DNA from: Aulostomus chinensis
Lineage: Eukaryota > Chordata > Actinopteri > Syngnathiformes > Aulostomidae
DNA length: 64,000 nt
Direction of reading: 5' to 3'
NCBI GenBank assembly: GCA_037954235.1
Contig: JBBMOA010000013.1
Location: forward strand, 23,685,692-23,749,691
A program made the translations under genes and the position numbers. Positions 1 to 10,500 of this stretch are shown here, piece by piece. The notes below the pieces were generated by a model that saw only the letters and a program-made list of their open reading frames with translations, made no database searches and was not told the DNA's origin. Within the stretch, counting starts at the first letter, position 1. Each line of letters starts with the position of its first letter.

Positions 1-348
1 ACACACACAGGATGTGGGCTTCATGTAAAACATAAACTAACAGCTGCTGATATTTTGGATTACCTCCTTTTATACTTTGTGTAGTCCTGCATTCTGACTT
101 GAGGTGTGGATAAATTGACCACAGCTAAACCTAAAGTCTATTTTCAAATCTTGTTCTTCTTATTGCTTCGCACTGCGTCCATTGGGCTGCAGCAGCGTCA
201 CGTCCTCCCTCGCGTGTCTTCAATTTGCAATTGCGTCTGACATGTTGCAACTGACTTTTTACCATGTAGGTCAATACTAACGAAGGCTTTTTAATGAAAC
301 AAGAAGAGCTGCCCCAGACTTTTAAACTTTTTTTTTTTCATTTTATGT
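1..348. other. Left edge, no gene seen
   Basis: AT-rich non-coding sequence. It starts with the tail of a CA run and ends in a T-rich stretch directly before a SINE-like element. I see no exon with splice signals here. Confidence 0.5.
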
Positions 349-702
349 TGCAACTGAGAAGGTTCCGGGTTCGAGTCCCGGCTCGGGCACGCTATCTTTC
401 TGTGTGGAGTTTGCATGTTCTCCCCGTGTCTGCGTGGGTTCTCTCCGGGTACTCTGGCTTCTTCCCACCATCCAAAAACATGCAATTGGGGACGAGGCTG
501 GTTGATACTCTACATTGACCGTAGGTGTGAATGTGAGTGTGAATGGTTGACCGTCTCTATGTGTTGGTCCTGTGATGGACTGGCGACCTGTCCAGGGTGA
601 ACCCCGCCTCTCGCCCGTTGACGCTGGGATAGGCTCCAGCCCCCCACGACCCTTAATGTGTAGGAATAAGCGGAAGATGACGATGGATGGATGGTGCAAC
701 TG
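349..702 (+). repeat. SINE-like fish repeat, copy 1, 5'-truncated
   Basis: The 5' part carries a tRNA-like B box (GGTTCGAGTCC, about 368-378). The body follows a consensus abundant in many fish genomes: a segment reading TTTGCATGTTCTCCCCGTG, a GTGAATGTGAGTGTGAATGG segment, a GGGATAGGCTCCAGCCCCC segment and an AAGATGACGATGGATGGATGG-like tail. The A-box end is missing, so the copy is truncated. An 8-bp direct repeat TGCAACTG at 349-356 and 695-702 may be the target-site duplication. It is the same family, in the opposite orientation, as the copies at 2230-2603 and 22225-22422. The family name was not assigned from sequence alone. Confidence 0.75.
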
Positions 703-734
703 TCCCTTTAAATGCAGTTTTCAAGATGCTACTT

Positions 735-1975
735 GTATTTTTAAAGATTTATATTTTTTGGTCTTGCAATTTGGCTTTTAATAAAATTACAGTTTTTTTT
801 TGTCTTTCTTAAGGTACAAAAATGAAGGTTAATCTAATATGAAAGCTGCATTGTTACTTACACTGAGTTAGAGGAACCCTGGAGGAAGGATATGAATTCC
901 TATTTATTTTTATAACCCATACATTGTTTGAAAAGCTCAAAGCTAAACTCATTATAAGAAACCTATGAATAATATTTTTGGCATTCATGTGCCAGTTCAG
1001 ACTTTCAGTCACTGCACATTTTCCCTCTAGACATAAAAAGCCTAATTGTCAGTGCTGGCTGCTTGCAGTACCTTTATCAGAGGGCATGTGGATTGTTGCA
1101 AAACATAATTGGATTGCTTTTGTGCCATGAAGGTTGTGCATCATGAAGATGGAGGTGTGAGAGGCTGATGTTGGCAGGGCCGAGGATGGCTCAAGAAAGG
1201 TACCGAACAAAGAACAGTACAACCAGAGTACCTCAGTTTTTTACATTTGTGAAAACTGAAATAAGGTGTACTTTATAGTCAGTATAGAGGGAAAGAAACC
1301 AAAGGTGCTATGACCCCAATCTCAAAATCATCTCAGGATCCCTTTTGAGCCTCGTCATACATTCTCAGCTTTGGCCACTACATATTTAATTCAATACCAT
1401 ACAACCAGAAAACACAAATAAATGTGGCTTTACAAAGTCATCACACTTCTTTCCTTTTTCTGTCCTGTTTACATTTTAACGTTAGCAGGAGGCTATGGTA
1501 TTGCTTGTGGAGCCCTGAATGAAGGAGGTTTCCAGGTATGCTAGTATCTGGAACACAAGTTCAACACGGACACAAATGAACCTTTTCCTCTGTGTCTGCA
1601 GTCGGGGCTGAGTTTCCCGGGAGGTTTGCTGATCGGCAGCAGCCCCGGTTTCATGAACGTCACCCAGAGTCACAGCGGAGAGTCTGGAATCAGTGACAGC
1701 AGGTCCACGAGAGCCGCGAACGGTGCTGATGTCGGCAGCTATTTATACTTCATGTCAGTCACTCCATGATGGCTCATATCTCATTACAGCTCCCTCCGTC
1801 AAAATATGAAAACTTATTAAAAAAAAAAAAAGGTGTAGACAAAATAATATTAAATTCGAAGGCATGTAATCACAGAACAAAATGTCAGATGGCAACAATT
1901 GTTAGCGCTGAAAGGTCAAATAACTCTTTTGATATGAGTTTTCAAAGCGGCTGAATGGCCACCTGAGGTGTTTCG
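735..1975 (+). pseudogene. Partial decayed duplicate of etfdh (exons 6, 9 and 10 with intron sequence)
   Basis: This stretch aligns by eye with two parts of the true etfdh gene downstream. About 735-1260 matches 7625-8010 (intron 5, exon 6, start of intron 6). About 1480-1975 matches 10320-10910 (end of exon 9, intron 9, exon 10, intron 10). The exon 6-like block is 1133-1199 and has an 11-base deletion that breaks the frame. The exon 9-like block ends at 1535 before a GTATGC donor and lacks 6 bases. The exon 10-like block starts at 1602 after CTGCAG and diverges from etfdh soon after the MNV codons. Exons 7 and 8 are absent. Because intron sequence is also copied, it arose by DNA duplication and not by retroposition. 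It cannot encode the enzyme. Confidence 0.85.
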
Positions 1976-1989
1976 AGGTGAGCTGAGCT

Positions 1990-2217
1990 ACCTCGATGAT
2001 TCATCTTCCAACTGCTTTCAATTTTGGAGACAGCAAAGGAGGATGTGGTGCCTGTGACCTCAGTTGTTTCTACAGTAGATGGAATGCATTATATTATATG
2101 TTTTTACTCAATAACTTTACTCAAGTACAATGAAGATGTACCTGTACTTCATTTCAATATTTGTATTTCAGAGAACTTTGTAATTTTATTCCTACACCTA
2201 CGTTACATTTCAGTGGT
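1990..2217. repeat. Probable old interspersed repeat, left half
   Basis: AT-rich sequence with phrases such as ACTTTACTCAAGTACA that resemble a non-coding repeat common in fish. It continues at about 2616-2870, after the SINE inserted at 2230. Assignment is by general resemblance only; no terminal repeats were defined. Confidence 0.3.
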
Positions 2218-2615
2218 AATACTGTAGTTCCATCGTCATCTTCCGCTTATTCCTTACTAGTAAGGGTCGCCGGGGGGGGGGGTGGAGCCTATCCCAGCAT
2301 CAACGGGCGAGAGGCGGGGTTCACCCTGGACAGGTCGCCAGTCCATCGCAGGGCCAACATACAGAGACGAACAACCATTCACACTCACATTCACACCTAC
2401 GGTCAATTTAGAGTATCAATCAGCCTCGTCCCCAAATTGATGTCTTTGGACGGTGGGAGGAAGGAGGGAGAACCCACGCCACGCTGGCACGGGGAGAACA
2501 TGCAGACTCCACACAGAAAGGTCCCACGCCCGAGCCGGGACTCCAACCTGGAACCTTCTTGCTGTGAGGCCACAGTGCTAACCACTGCACCACCGTGCAG
2601 CCCAATACTGTAGTT
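2218..2615 (-). repeat. SINE-like fish repeat, copy 2, full length with 12-bp target-site duplication
   Basis: The element body is 2230-2603, read on the minus strand. It begins at 2603 with GGGCTGCACGGTGGTGCAG and an A-box-like GTGGTTAGCACTG. A B-box-like GGTTCCAGGTTGG follows, then the same body as copy 1, ending in AAGATGACGATGGA. It is flanked by a perfect direct repeat AATACTGTAGTT at 2218-2229 and 2604-2615, the target-site duplication of target-primed integration. A run of G at about 2273-2282 interrupts the 3' part. This is the best-preserved copy of the family in the window. Confidence 0.85.
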
Positions 2616-3042
2616 TTATTCCAATATATTTTTCTGATCTAGTTACTATTTAATTTGAAGAGAAAAGAGTTTATTTTTTCAAAACATAGCAAAGACCTGA
2701 TGAAGATGATGTACTCTCAAATGGCCAACAAGAGGACATCACAAAATTAAACAAAACAACTTTACTTTTGATACTTATTCAATATCAAATACTTCTCTTC
2801 TGATGTTTAAGTTGGGAACTTTTACTTTTTCCTCAGGTAGTACTTTATCAGGTTATTTCTATTCTAATTTAAGTGAACGAACTGTGCACATCTTGCACCA
2901 CGGCATTTCAAATCTGTTGCCAGGGGTGAGAAGTGATGCATGTCAGAGTCAATTATGACTTGTCATTCAGCACAGCCAGCGCATCTGAAGGATGATGGCT
3001 TCTATGCTGAAGGTCACACATTCAGTCTTCTGAGAAGTACAC

Positions 3043-3303
3043 ATGAAAATTCTCTTCTCTGTTTATTTAATCTTTTCTGTTGTTTTGTGTGAAGAGCTTC
3101 ACACCACACACAAGGTCACAGGTCACACCCGCTTGTTGGAGTCTTTGCTGCTGTACTCATGCCCCCGAATCAAGAACGTCCAGCTGCAGCACAACACGCC
3201 ACCGTGCCCATCTCAGATCAGCTGGTCTGAGCAGCGAGACTGTTGGACAGGAATTCTGCTCAGACAAGAAGAGGCGCTAATCTACAGTGGCGAGGTTCTC
3301 TAA
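3043..3303 (+). other. Unassigned 86-codon reading frame
   Basis: An ATG at 3043 opens a frame of 86 codons with a hydrophobic first 16 residues (MKILFSVYLIFSVVLC) that looks like a signal peptide. The later part, from about 3120, is more GC-rich than its surroundings. I recognise no domain and see no clear splice signals. It could be chance, a degraded gene piece or part of a lineage-specific secreted peptide gene. Confidence 0.15.
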
Positions 3304-3808
3304 AGGTTGTGTGTCACTGAAAATATAGACTGCAGATCTGAACTGAGGTAATACTAGCATTCCAGTAAATTTAAGATTAAATAAATGTCTTAAATAATGG
3401 AGAAGCCTTCAGTTTGCATGTAGTTGCACAGCGACTTGATGTGAACTATGAAATCTTACACATAATCTGGACAGAAACTGGCCTTTGATGTGGAGACAAG
3501 AGTGAAACAGAAAAAGAGCAAAGGATCAAACAAATTAAAGAGAAAATACCAGAACTGCTGCAAAGGTTTTGCAAACGTAAAGGCAGGATGCAGATACTGA
3601 ATGAAACACAAGTCGATATAGGATGCACGACTCATTACACAGTCTAGTCAGAATTCACAAGCCTATGCATAACAAGTAAGACACGGAGTCATACATAGAA
3701 ACAGTGATTTAACTGCTGATTTGCATGCATTCAGACAGCGAGTACGTCGACTGGCTTTGCTTGGTTAACAGTGCAAAAGCTCGGATTTATAATAAGATTG
3801 TCTCATTA

Positions 3809-3866
3809 TACACACACACACACACACACATATATAATTATTATTATTATTATTATTATTATTATT
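3809..3866. repeat. Compound (CA)n and (ATT)n microsatellite
   Basis: About 11 CA units at 3809-3830 are followed by a short TA segment and about 10 ATT units ending at 3866. Confidence 0.95.
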
Positions 3867-4177
3867 TGACGAATGAATAGAAATTAGTCAAATAGACTTT
3901 GCAACATCTTGGTAAAACTTGGCAAGCAAAAATGATTCCTTGAAATGAGATTTTCTTCAAAACAAGAATCACTAATACATGCTTTTTAAGCCACCTATAA
4001 TTAAATCTGAAAGGATGGGTAACGATAAGGATTTAAAACAAAGATTAAGCCAGAGATGCGCTCACCATCAGCATCATGGTTGATTCATTTACAAACATTT
4101 CCAAATATCAGTAAATACTCGGAGGAAGTCGTTTCAGAGACGTCATTCAGGCTGAATGTCAGATTATATCTGGGAAC

Positions 4178-4504
4178 TCTCTAAATAAACAAAGGTGGGA
4201 GGACAATGTCCTGGATTGACTCCTTCATCAAAACACCTGACTTGAAAACCATCTGTTCCAAAACGGGCCGAAGGTCAGCGTCATGAATGGAAGTGTGTTG
4301 ATCTACACTTGCGCAGTTACCACCGTTTCCTGCCAGGGAATCCGGGCGCAGCTTTTTGACGTCCTCCAACGTCCGTGTTATGAGACGTATTTTGTAAGGC
4401 TTCTCTGAGAGTTGTGCAAGCTCCGCCGGGAACAAACCGAGGGCATTGCCGCTTTGGCGGACTCTAAAGAAGACAAACCTCACTGTCAGCTTGTGTGCTT
4501 GCAC
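4178..4504 (-). other. Unassigned antisense reading frame over the etfdh promoter
   Basis: The minus strand is open for 107 codons, ending in TAG at 4178-4180. The start at 4504 lies 14 bases from the etfdh ATG on the other strand. Inside it, near 4475, the minus strand reads GTTTGTCTTCTTTAG, a good splice acceptor, so the part below that could be a last coding exon of about 95 codons. Its composition (GLFPAELAQL, ITRTLEDVKKL) looks protein-like, but I recognise no family. Human ETFDH has a divergent neighbour, C4orf46, but this frame does not resemble it. It may be a real antisense terminal exon or a chance frame in a GC-richer promoter. Confidence 0.25.
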
Positions 4505-4517
4505 TAGCTGACACAGA
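4300..4517 (+). promoter_or_regulatory. Inferred etfdh promoter and 5' UTR
   Basis: GC-richer sequence with several CpGs immediately upstream of the first coding exon. No TATA box is obvious. The start site is not visible; the assignment rests on position alone. Confidence 0.35.
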
Positions 4518-7500
4518 ATGTTTCCAGCTAGCAGATACTGTAGTACAGGTAACGCTGCGTCTGCTAAACGGCTAACATGCTGCGACTTTTCGCTGTGCGG
4601 GATTGAAACTCACGCAAGCAACAGTGTTGTCAGATTTTGAATGTATTTAGCAGTCTGTAACAAAAGACTGGGAGGTCGTTTGTGTTCAACCTTGCTCGCA
4701 CAAATTCCACCAATGCTAATTTTGGAGTTAGCATTAGCATGAAGCTAAAATGTAGGGCAAAGTTGAAATAATATCTAGGTTACTTGAACAGTGTCCTCCA
4801 CTTGAATCATATGCCAGATTCACGTCTTTTCAACTATGTAATACTGTTGTTACGCACTTGTACTAGTTGCCAAAGTTGCTCAAGGCTTTTTGCTGTATAA
4901 TAAATATGTTAGTTGCAGCTTAGAGTTATGAGTTTAGCTTTAGCGGCTCTGCTAGCTATTATGGTGCAGTGCGATATGGCAGATGTTCATAGCTTTTATT
5001 CTACACAGGCCACCGTACCCTGTGTTTGAGAGGCTCGACGTTTACAGAAATGTTTCCACTGTCACCTGCTCAATTTAAATGTTTCTTTTTATATCTTTAT
5101 TGTATATTTGTTATGGTTTTTTTTTTTGAATATTTATTGTATTATTTGGGAATGGGGTTCAGCTGAAACTGGCCAGCTGGGTTTCATGTGTCCTCAAGCT
5201 GGTTTTGACTGGGTTTGTTATCTTTTACAGCCCACAGGTGTATCAGGGCGCTGAAGAAGGCTCCCAGAGAGCACACACACCCTCAGGTGTACACAACACT
5301 ACACAGTCGACCATGCTCTTCAGTGTCAACACCTCAAATAACAACACACTACACCATCCACCCTCGAGATAAAGATCCAAGATGGGAAGGTAATACTATC
5401 ATTTATGTCGTGTTTCTTAAAACTTCTCTAAAAACTGAAAGCTTATTCAGCCTCTGCTCAAAGTCCAAAGATATGATATGAATCATATACTCGGACCCTT
5501 GCAGTTACAGGTCTATAAATAGCCAGGAGATTCTGGTCCAGCATTAGACGGCAGTCTTAAACACCACCATCAATCCATCAAATTCGGGAATATCCTAAGA
5601 AAGAATTAGTCCCTCCTGTCCCACAGTAGTCTCAGAATCCAAAGTTAGAGTTCTTTTTCATGTATCTCTTTAATTTGTTAAGTTTTAACAACATTATTAA
5701 AGTTTCGTTTTGAAAAAGGAGCACAGAAAGTATTGCTTTTTATCATATGCTTATTTAATTCAACTGTGACATTCAGTTTGTGAGAAGAAAGAATAATCAC
5801 AATCAGTTAGTGGGCTTGGCGGGGGGGGGGTCTCTGCTTTGAACAGAATCCTTCTTCCTTTGATAAAAGACTTTGCCGGGTTTTCCACAGGGGGTCAACT
5901 TATCTTCCTTAAAATGTCGGGAATCTAAGCAGACTGTCGTGCACTTCTCTTTTATGTGTCATTTATCTGTCCCCAACGGTTTATTCTTCAACCTCGGTCC
6001 TTTCTCAGGGGTGGAAATGGAAAGGTTTGCAGATGAGGCTGATGTGGTCATCGTCGGAGGGGGGCCTGCCGGTCTGTCAGCAGCAATTCGTCTGAAGCAG
6101 TTGGCGAATGAACATGAGAAGGAGCTGCGCGTGTGCCTGGTGGAGAAGGCCTCCCAGATCGGAGCGCACACCCTCTCAGGAGCCTGCCTGGAACCCAGCG
6201 CCCTTAACGACCTCTTTCCTGACTGGAAGGAACGAGGGGTGAGTCCTCAGCATCTCCTTTTTAGAGAGTTCAGATCAGTCGACTGTTTGTCGCCATAGCA
6301 ACTTAACAACTTTTATCTACACGAAAGGGAACACGTGGTTGCTATGTTGCAGTTAATGTTCCACTTTGCTGCTCTTCTGTTCGCTCTTGATTGTTGCTTT
6401 GGTTGTTCTGAGAGGTTACGCCACAAATAAAGCCATTGCATAATTATTACATCAGCTGTTCAGTCCTCACTGCAGTGGAAACAAAAAGGCTGAATAAGGG
6501 GGCTGTATCTGTAAATGTTTGCATCACCTGACCTGGCGAGCGCTTTGAGGTTGGCATCCAAGATGGTAACATCGAGTTCTATACGTGCATTGTACCTCCT
6601 CATTGCTAAGTAATACTGCGTATGAAGTTGGAAATCTTACTCTACAGCGTGTTACGCTATAATTTCTTCATCAGCGTTTGCATCCATCTACAGCATGTGT
6701 TTCTTTGAATATGCATCTGCTCACTGAGGACGTTTAGGCGGAGTAAAACAATCTTTACAACGGAAATTTTGATTCGTGAATTAAAAAAGTAAAATAACAG
6801 CAAAAAAATTAACCTTACATGCTCTCTTTTCCCAGGCACCTCTGAACACCCCAGTGACTGAAGACGTCTTCAGCATTTTAACAAAGAAACATAGAATTCC
6901 AGTCCCAATGCTGCCAGGTAGGAGCCTCTTTTAATCTATTTGATTGAAAAGGGTCTCATGCTCCTTCGCTGTATTAGTCCGACTTTGATAACAGCTACTC
7001 CTCCACAGAGAGGAGGGCTATATTGTAGTTGTGTATTCATGGTTTTTGTCAGAAATCAGGGGGGCATCTGTAATCATGACTAGCTGATATTTACCTGAGC
7101 GACGCAAGCGGGTCAGAACAGGTGGGAGTGTCGAGAGGATATATATATACAGACTTATCAACAAAAACAAGTTCTGTTGTCATCCAGGGTTTTCTGGTTT
7201 TATTCTCCAACGTCCGTGAATGTTTCGTACTTCTGTTAATACTCCTGAGGGTCTGTGCTCCATGTGGGGATTGAAAAATGAACTGTCTATTTTGAAATGT
7301 TACGGTCGGGCTTGCTTGTGTTTTTTTTTTTTTTTTTTTTTTAAATTGGGTCCTGAAAATGTCATTTTCATGACTTCACCTTACCAGGTCTGCCCATGAA
7401 TAACCATGGTAACTACATCGTGAGGCTGGGTAACTTTGTGCGCTGGCTCGGGGAGCAGGCTGAGGAGCTCGGAGTGGAGCTGTACCCTGGTTATGCTGCA

Positions 7501-10500
7501 GCTGAGGTGAGACGCCCATCAAATGTCTGAGATGTGCAGTACTATCGGACAGTTTGAATACACTCAAATGATCTGTCAGAAGACCCCAAAGGCTGCTGGG
7601 ATGATTTCTGCGTAACATTGTTTTGGGATATTTTTAGGTTTTGTATTCTGATTCAGTTGTTATAATAAAGATATCATGTAAAAGTTACATTGATGCTTGC
7701 ACTAAGTTAGATGAACCCTTAAAGAAGGACATGAAGTTACAATTGTTTTTTTCACAGCCCATAATTCTGTCTTATTATCTGATGAGTTTAGTATTTCTCC
7801 TTTAGCATCACTTACTCCTCCTGCAGCCCTCTCTGCTTCGTTTAACTATCAGCGGTATTTCTTTTTGATTGATAAAGGTTTTGTTACATGAAGATGGAAG
7901 TGTGAAAGGAATAGCCACTAACGATGTCGGCATCGCCAAGGATGGCTCACCAAAGGTACAGTACACATTTAATGTCTGAAAGCTCTTAAACCGTAATGCC
8001 TCTGCATCCTAGCAATGGAAAGTTGAAATAAGCTCTGTATTTGTATGATACGCACATGAAATCACTGTGACTACTATTCATATGAAGAGCCATGAACCAA
8101 GTACTGTGGCAGGTCAAGGAACTGACCTTTATTGTATATGTTCTGCTGTGGGCGGCATGGCTCAGAGGTAGAGTGGCCGTCTAGCAACCAAAGGGTTGCT
8201 GGTTCGATCCTCACTTCCACGGGTCATCGTGTTAAAGTGTCCTTGAGCAAGATACTGAACCCCTTATTGCTCCTGATGAGTAGGTTGCCACCTTGCATGG
8301 CAGGCTTCACTCTCAGTGTGAGTGAATGAGATGACACTGTAAAGTGCCTTGAGCACCGCTAAGATAGAAAGGCGCTGTACAATTGAGTCCGTTTACCTTT
8401 TACTATGACATCTGGAGGATTACTCTTTAAATTGTCATGTACTCTAATGATAATGCTTTGTATGGACTATGCCTGACATGGTGCAAAATGCTCCAAGGAT
8501 TTCTGTAATTATTGTTATTGTTATTGTAATACTCCTCTCCCACTTAGCTTCTTATTCTGTTTCTCATAAATCACTACATCTGTGTCATGTTGCCGTCGCT
8601 TCAGGATGTTTTTGAGAGAGGAATGGAGCTCCATGCTAAAGTCACACTATTTGGAGAGGGCTGTCACGGACATTTGGCCAAGCAGCTTTACAAGCAATTC
8701 AACCTGCGTGAGAACTGCGAACCCCAGACCTATGCCATCGGCCTGAAGGAGGTAGCTCACATGCACTCTCACACTTCCACCAAACTAAATCCATTTCCTC
8801 AAAAGATATGAGTACATTGACATTTCACGTCAATGCCAAACATAGAATGAATGAGAATGCAGACATCCTGCTCTTGTTGATGACATTTGTTCCCTCCTTT
8901 TTTCAAGGTGTGGACGATTGATGAGAAAAAGTGGAGGCCGGGCAGAGTGGAGCATTCCGTGGGCTGGCCCCTGGACAGGAACACATACGGTGGCTCCTTC
9001 CTGTATCATCTGAATGAGGGAGAGCCACTGGTGGCCTTGGGATTTGTGGTGGGTGGTTTTGTACACATATGACATTGAAATCTAGTATATTTCAGTTGGA
9101 TTTCATGCAGGCGGTAAACAACCTTGGTTAGTTTCTTTTTGAGCCTCTGAATGAGTTATCAAGTCAGGGCACGTTAATATTATTGTGTGCTGTTCACATA
9201 AAAACAGCTTGGAGGAAGAAAGGACGGTAAAATGAGAGACTTTGTTAACATCCATTCAAGCCTGTAATTCAAAAAGGTGTTGGCTAGGCAGCTCAGGAGT
9301 TGACAAGAAGTTAGAAAAACTGAGTAATAAGTTGTTAAACAGCAGATATCACAAGGCGGTCATATCACGATTCGGTGATTCGAGCATATCTAAGGGCCAG
9401 CCTAAGCAGCCCTAACTATAAGCTCTATCAAAAAGGAAGGTCCTAAGTCTGCTTACACATAGAGAGGGGGTCTGCATCCTGGACTGAAACTAGGAGACGG
9501 TTCCACAGGAGGGCAGCCTGATACCTGAAGGCTCTGACTCCCATTCTACTTTTAGAAACTCTAGGAACCACAAGTAACCTTGGATCATGGGAGCGAAGGG
9601 TTCTAGCTGGGTAAGAAGGGACTATGAGCTCTGTCAGGTATGAAGGAGCCTGATTGTTGAGGACTTTGTATGTAAGAAGGAGAATTTTGAATTCTATTCT
9701 GAATTTGACAGGGAGCCATGCAGAGAAGCCAGTACAAGACAGACATGGTCTCTTCTACTAGTTCTCGTCAACACGCGGGCAGCTGTGTTCTGGACCAGCT
9801 GGAGAGTCTTTAGGGACCTACTGGTGCAGCCTGATAGGAGGGAGTTGCAGTAATCCAGCCTGAAAGTGACAAAAGCAGGGACTAGTGCCATGTCATTTGG
9901 TTTGAATTAGCTGTAGATGACCTTGGAACAAACTCAAGAGAATCTAAGGATGATGGACTGAAATTTTTTTTCGTCAAAACCAGGAGTTTGAAAGCTTATT
10001 TCTGTTATAGGTCTTGACATGGTCAGGCTTGTGTAGATTGATTGACAAAGGCCTCATCTAATTTAAAACAATAAATCTAGAAGATGAAGAGAAACAATGT
10101 TGAATTCTTTCCTGCAGAACATCCCATCTTCCTTGTTTCCATCTTGTATTTGTCTACAAGTTAAGCTGTAATAGTGTAAAATGCCTGAAACTGAATTATT
10201 AATCTTGACCATTATTAAACTCACTCAAACTCAGGTTGGTCTGGACTACTCCAACCCGTACTTGAGCCCCTTCAGAGAGTTCCAGCGCTGGAAGCATCAT
10301 CCCTTTGTCGCTCCTACATTGGAGGGAGGCCACAGGATTGCTTATGGGGCCAGAGCCCTGAATGAAGGAGGCTTCCAGGTATGTTAGTATCTGCTCATCA
10401 GACGTCAACTTAGAGTTTGAGCTTGTTGGAGCAGGAGTTCAAAATGGACTCCGATGAACCCCCGCCTCTGTCTCTGCAGTCCGTCCCAGAGCTGACTTTC

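Larger units (their letters stand above)
2616..4177. other. Intergenic stretch upstream of etfdh
   Basis: Mostly AT-rich non-coding DNA. It contains the probable right half of an old repeat (2616-2870), a short unassigned reading frame at 3043-3303 and a compound microsatellite at 3809-3866. No exon with convincing splice sites was recognised. Confidence 0.5.

Noticed and set aside
355..395. tRNA-like B box GGTTCGAGTCC suggesting a tRNA gene
   Set aside because: No tRNA cloverleaf or A box precedes it, and the sequence runs on into the SINE-like body found elsewhere in the window.
1482..1673. 63-codon minus-strand frame in the etfdh duplicate
   Set aside because: It is the antisense shadow of the exon 9- and 10-like blocks; a similar shadow occurs opposite the true exons at 10199-10700.
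8146..8220. A- and B-box pair that might be a tRNA gene
   Set aside because: It continues into a typical fish SINE body with no tRNA 3' end, so it was called a SINE.
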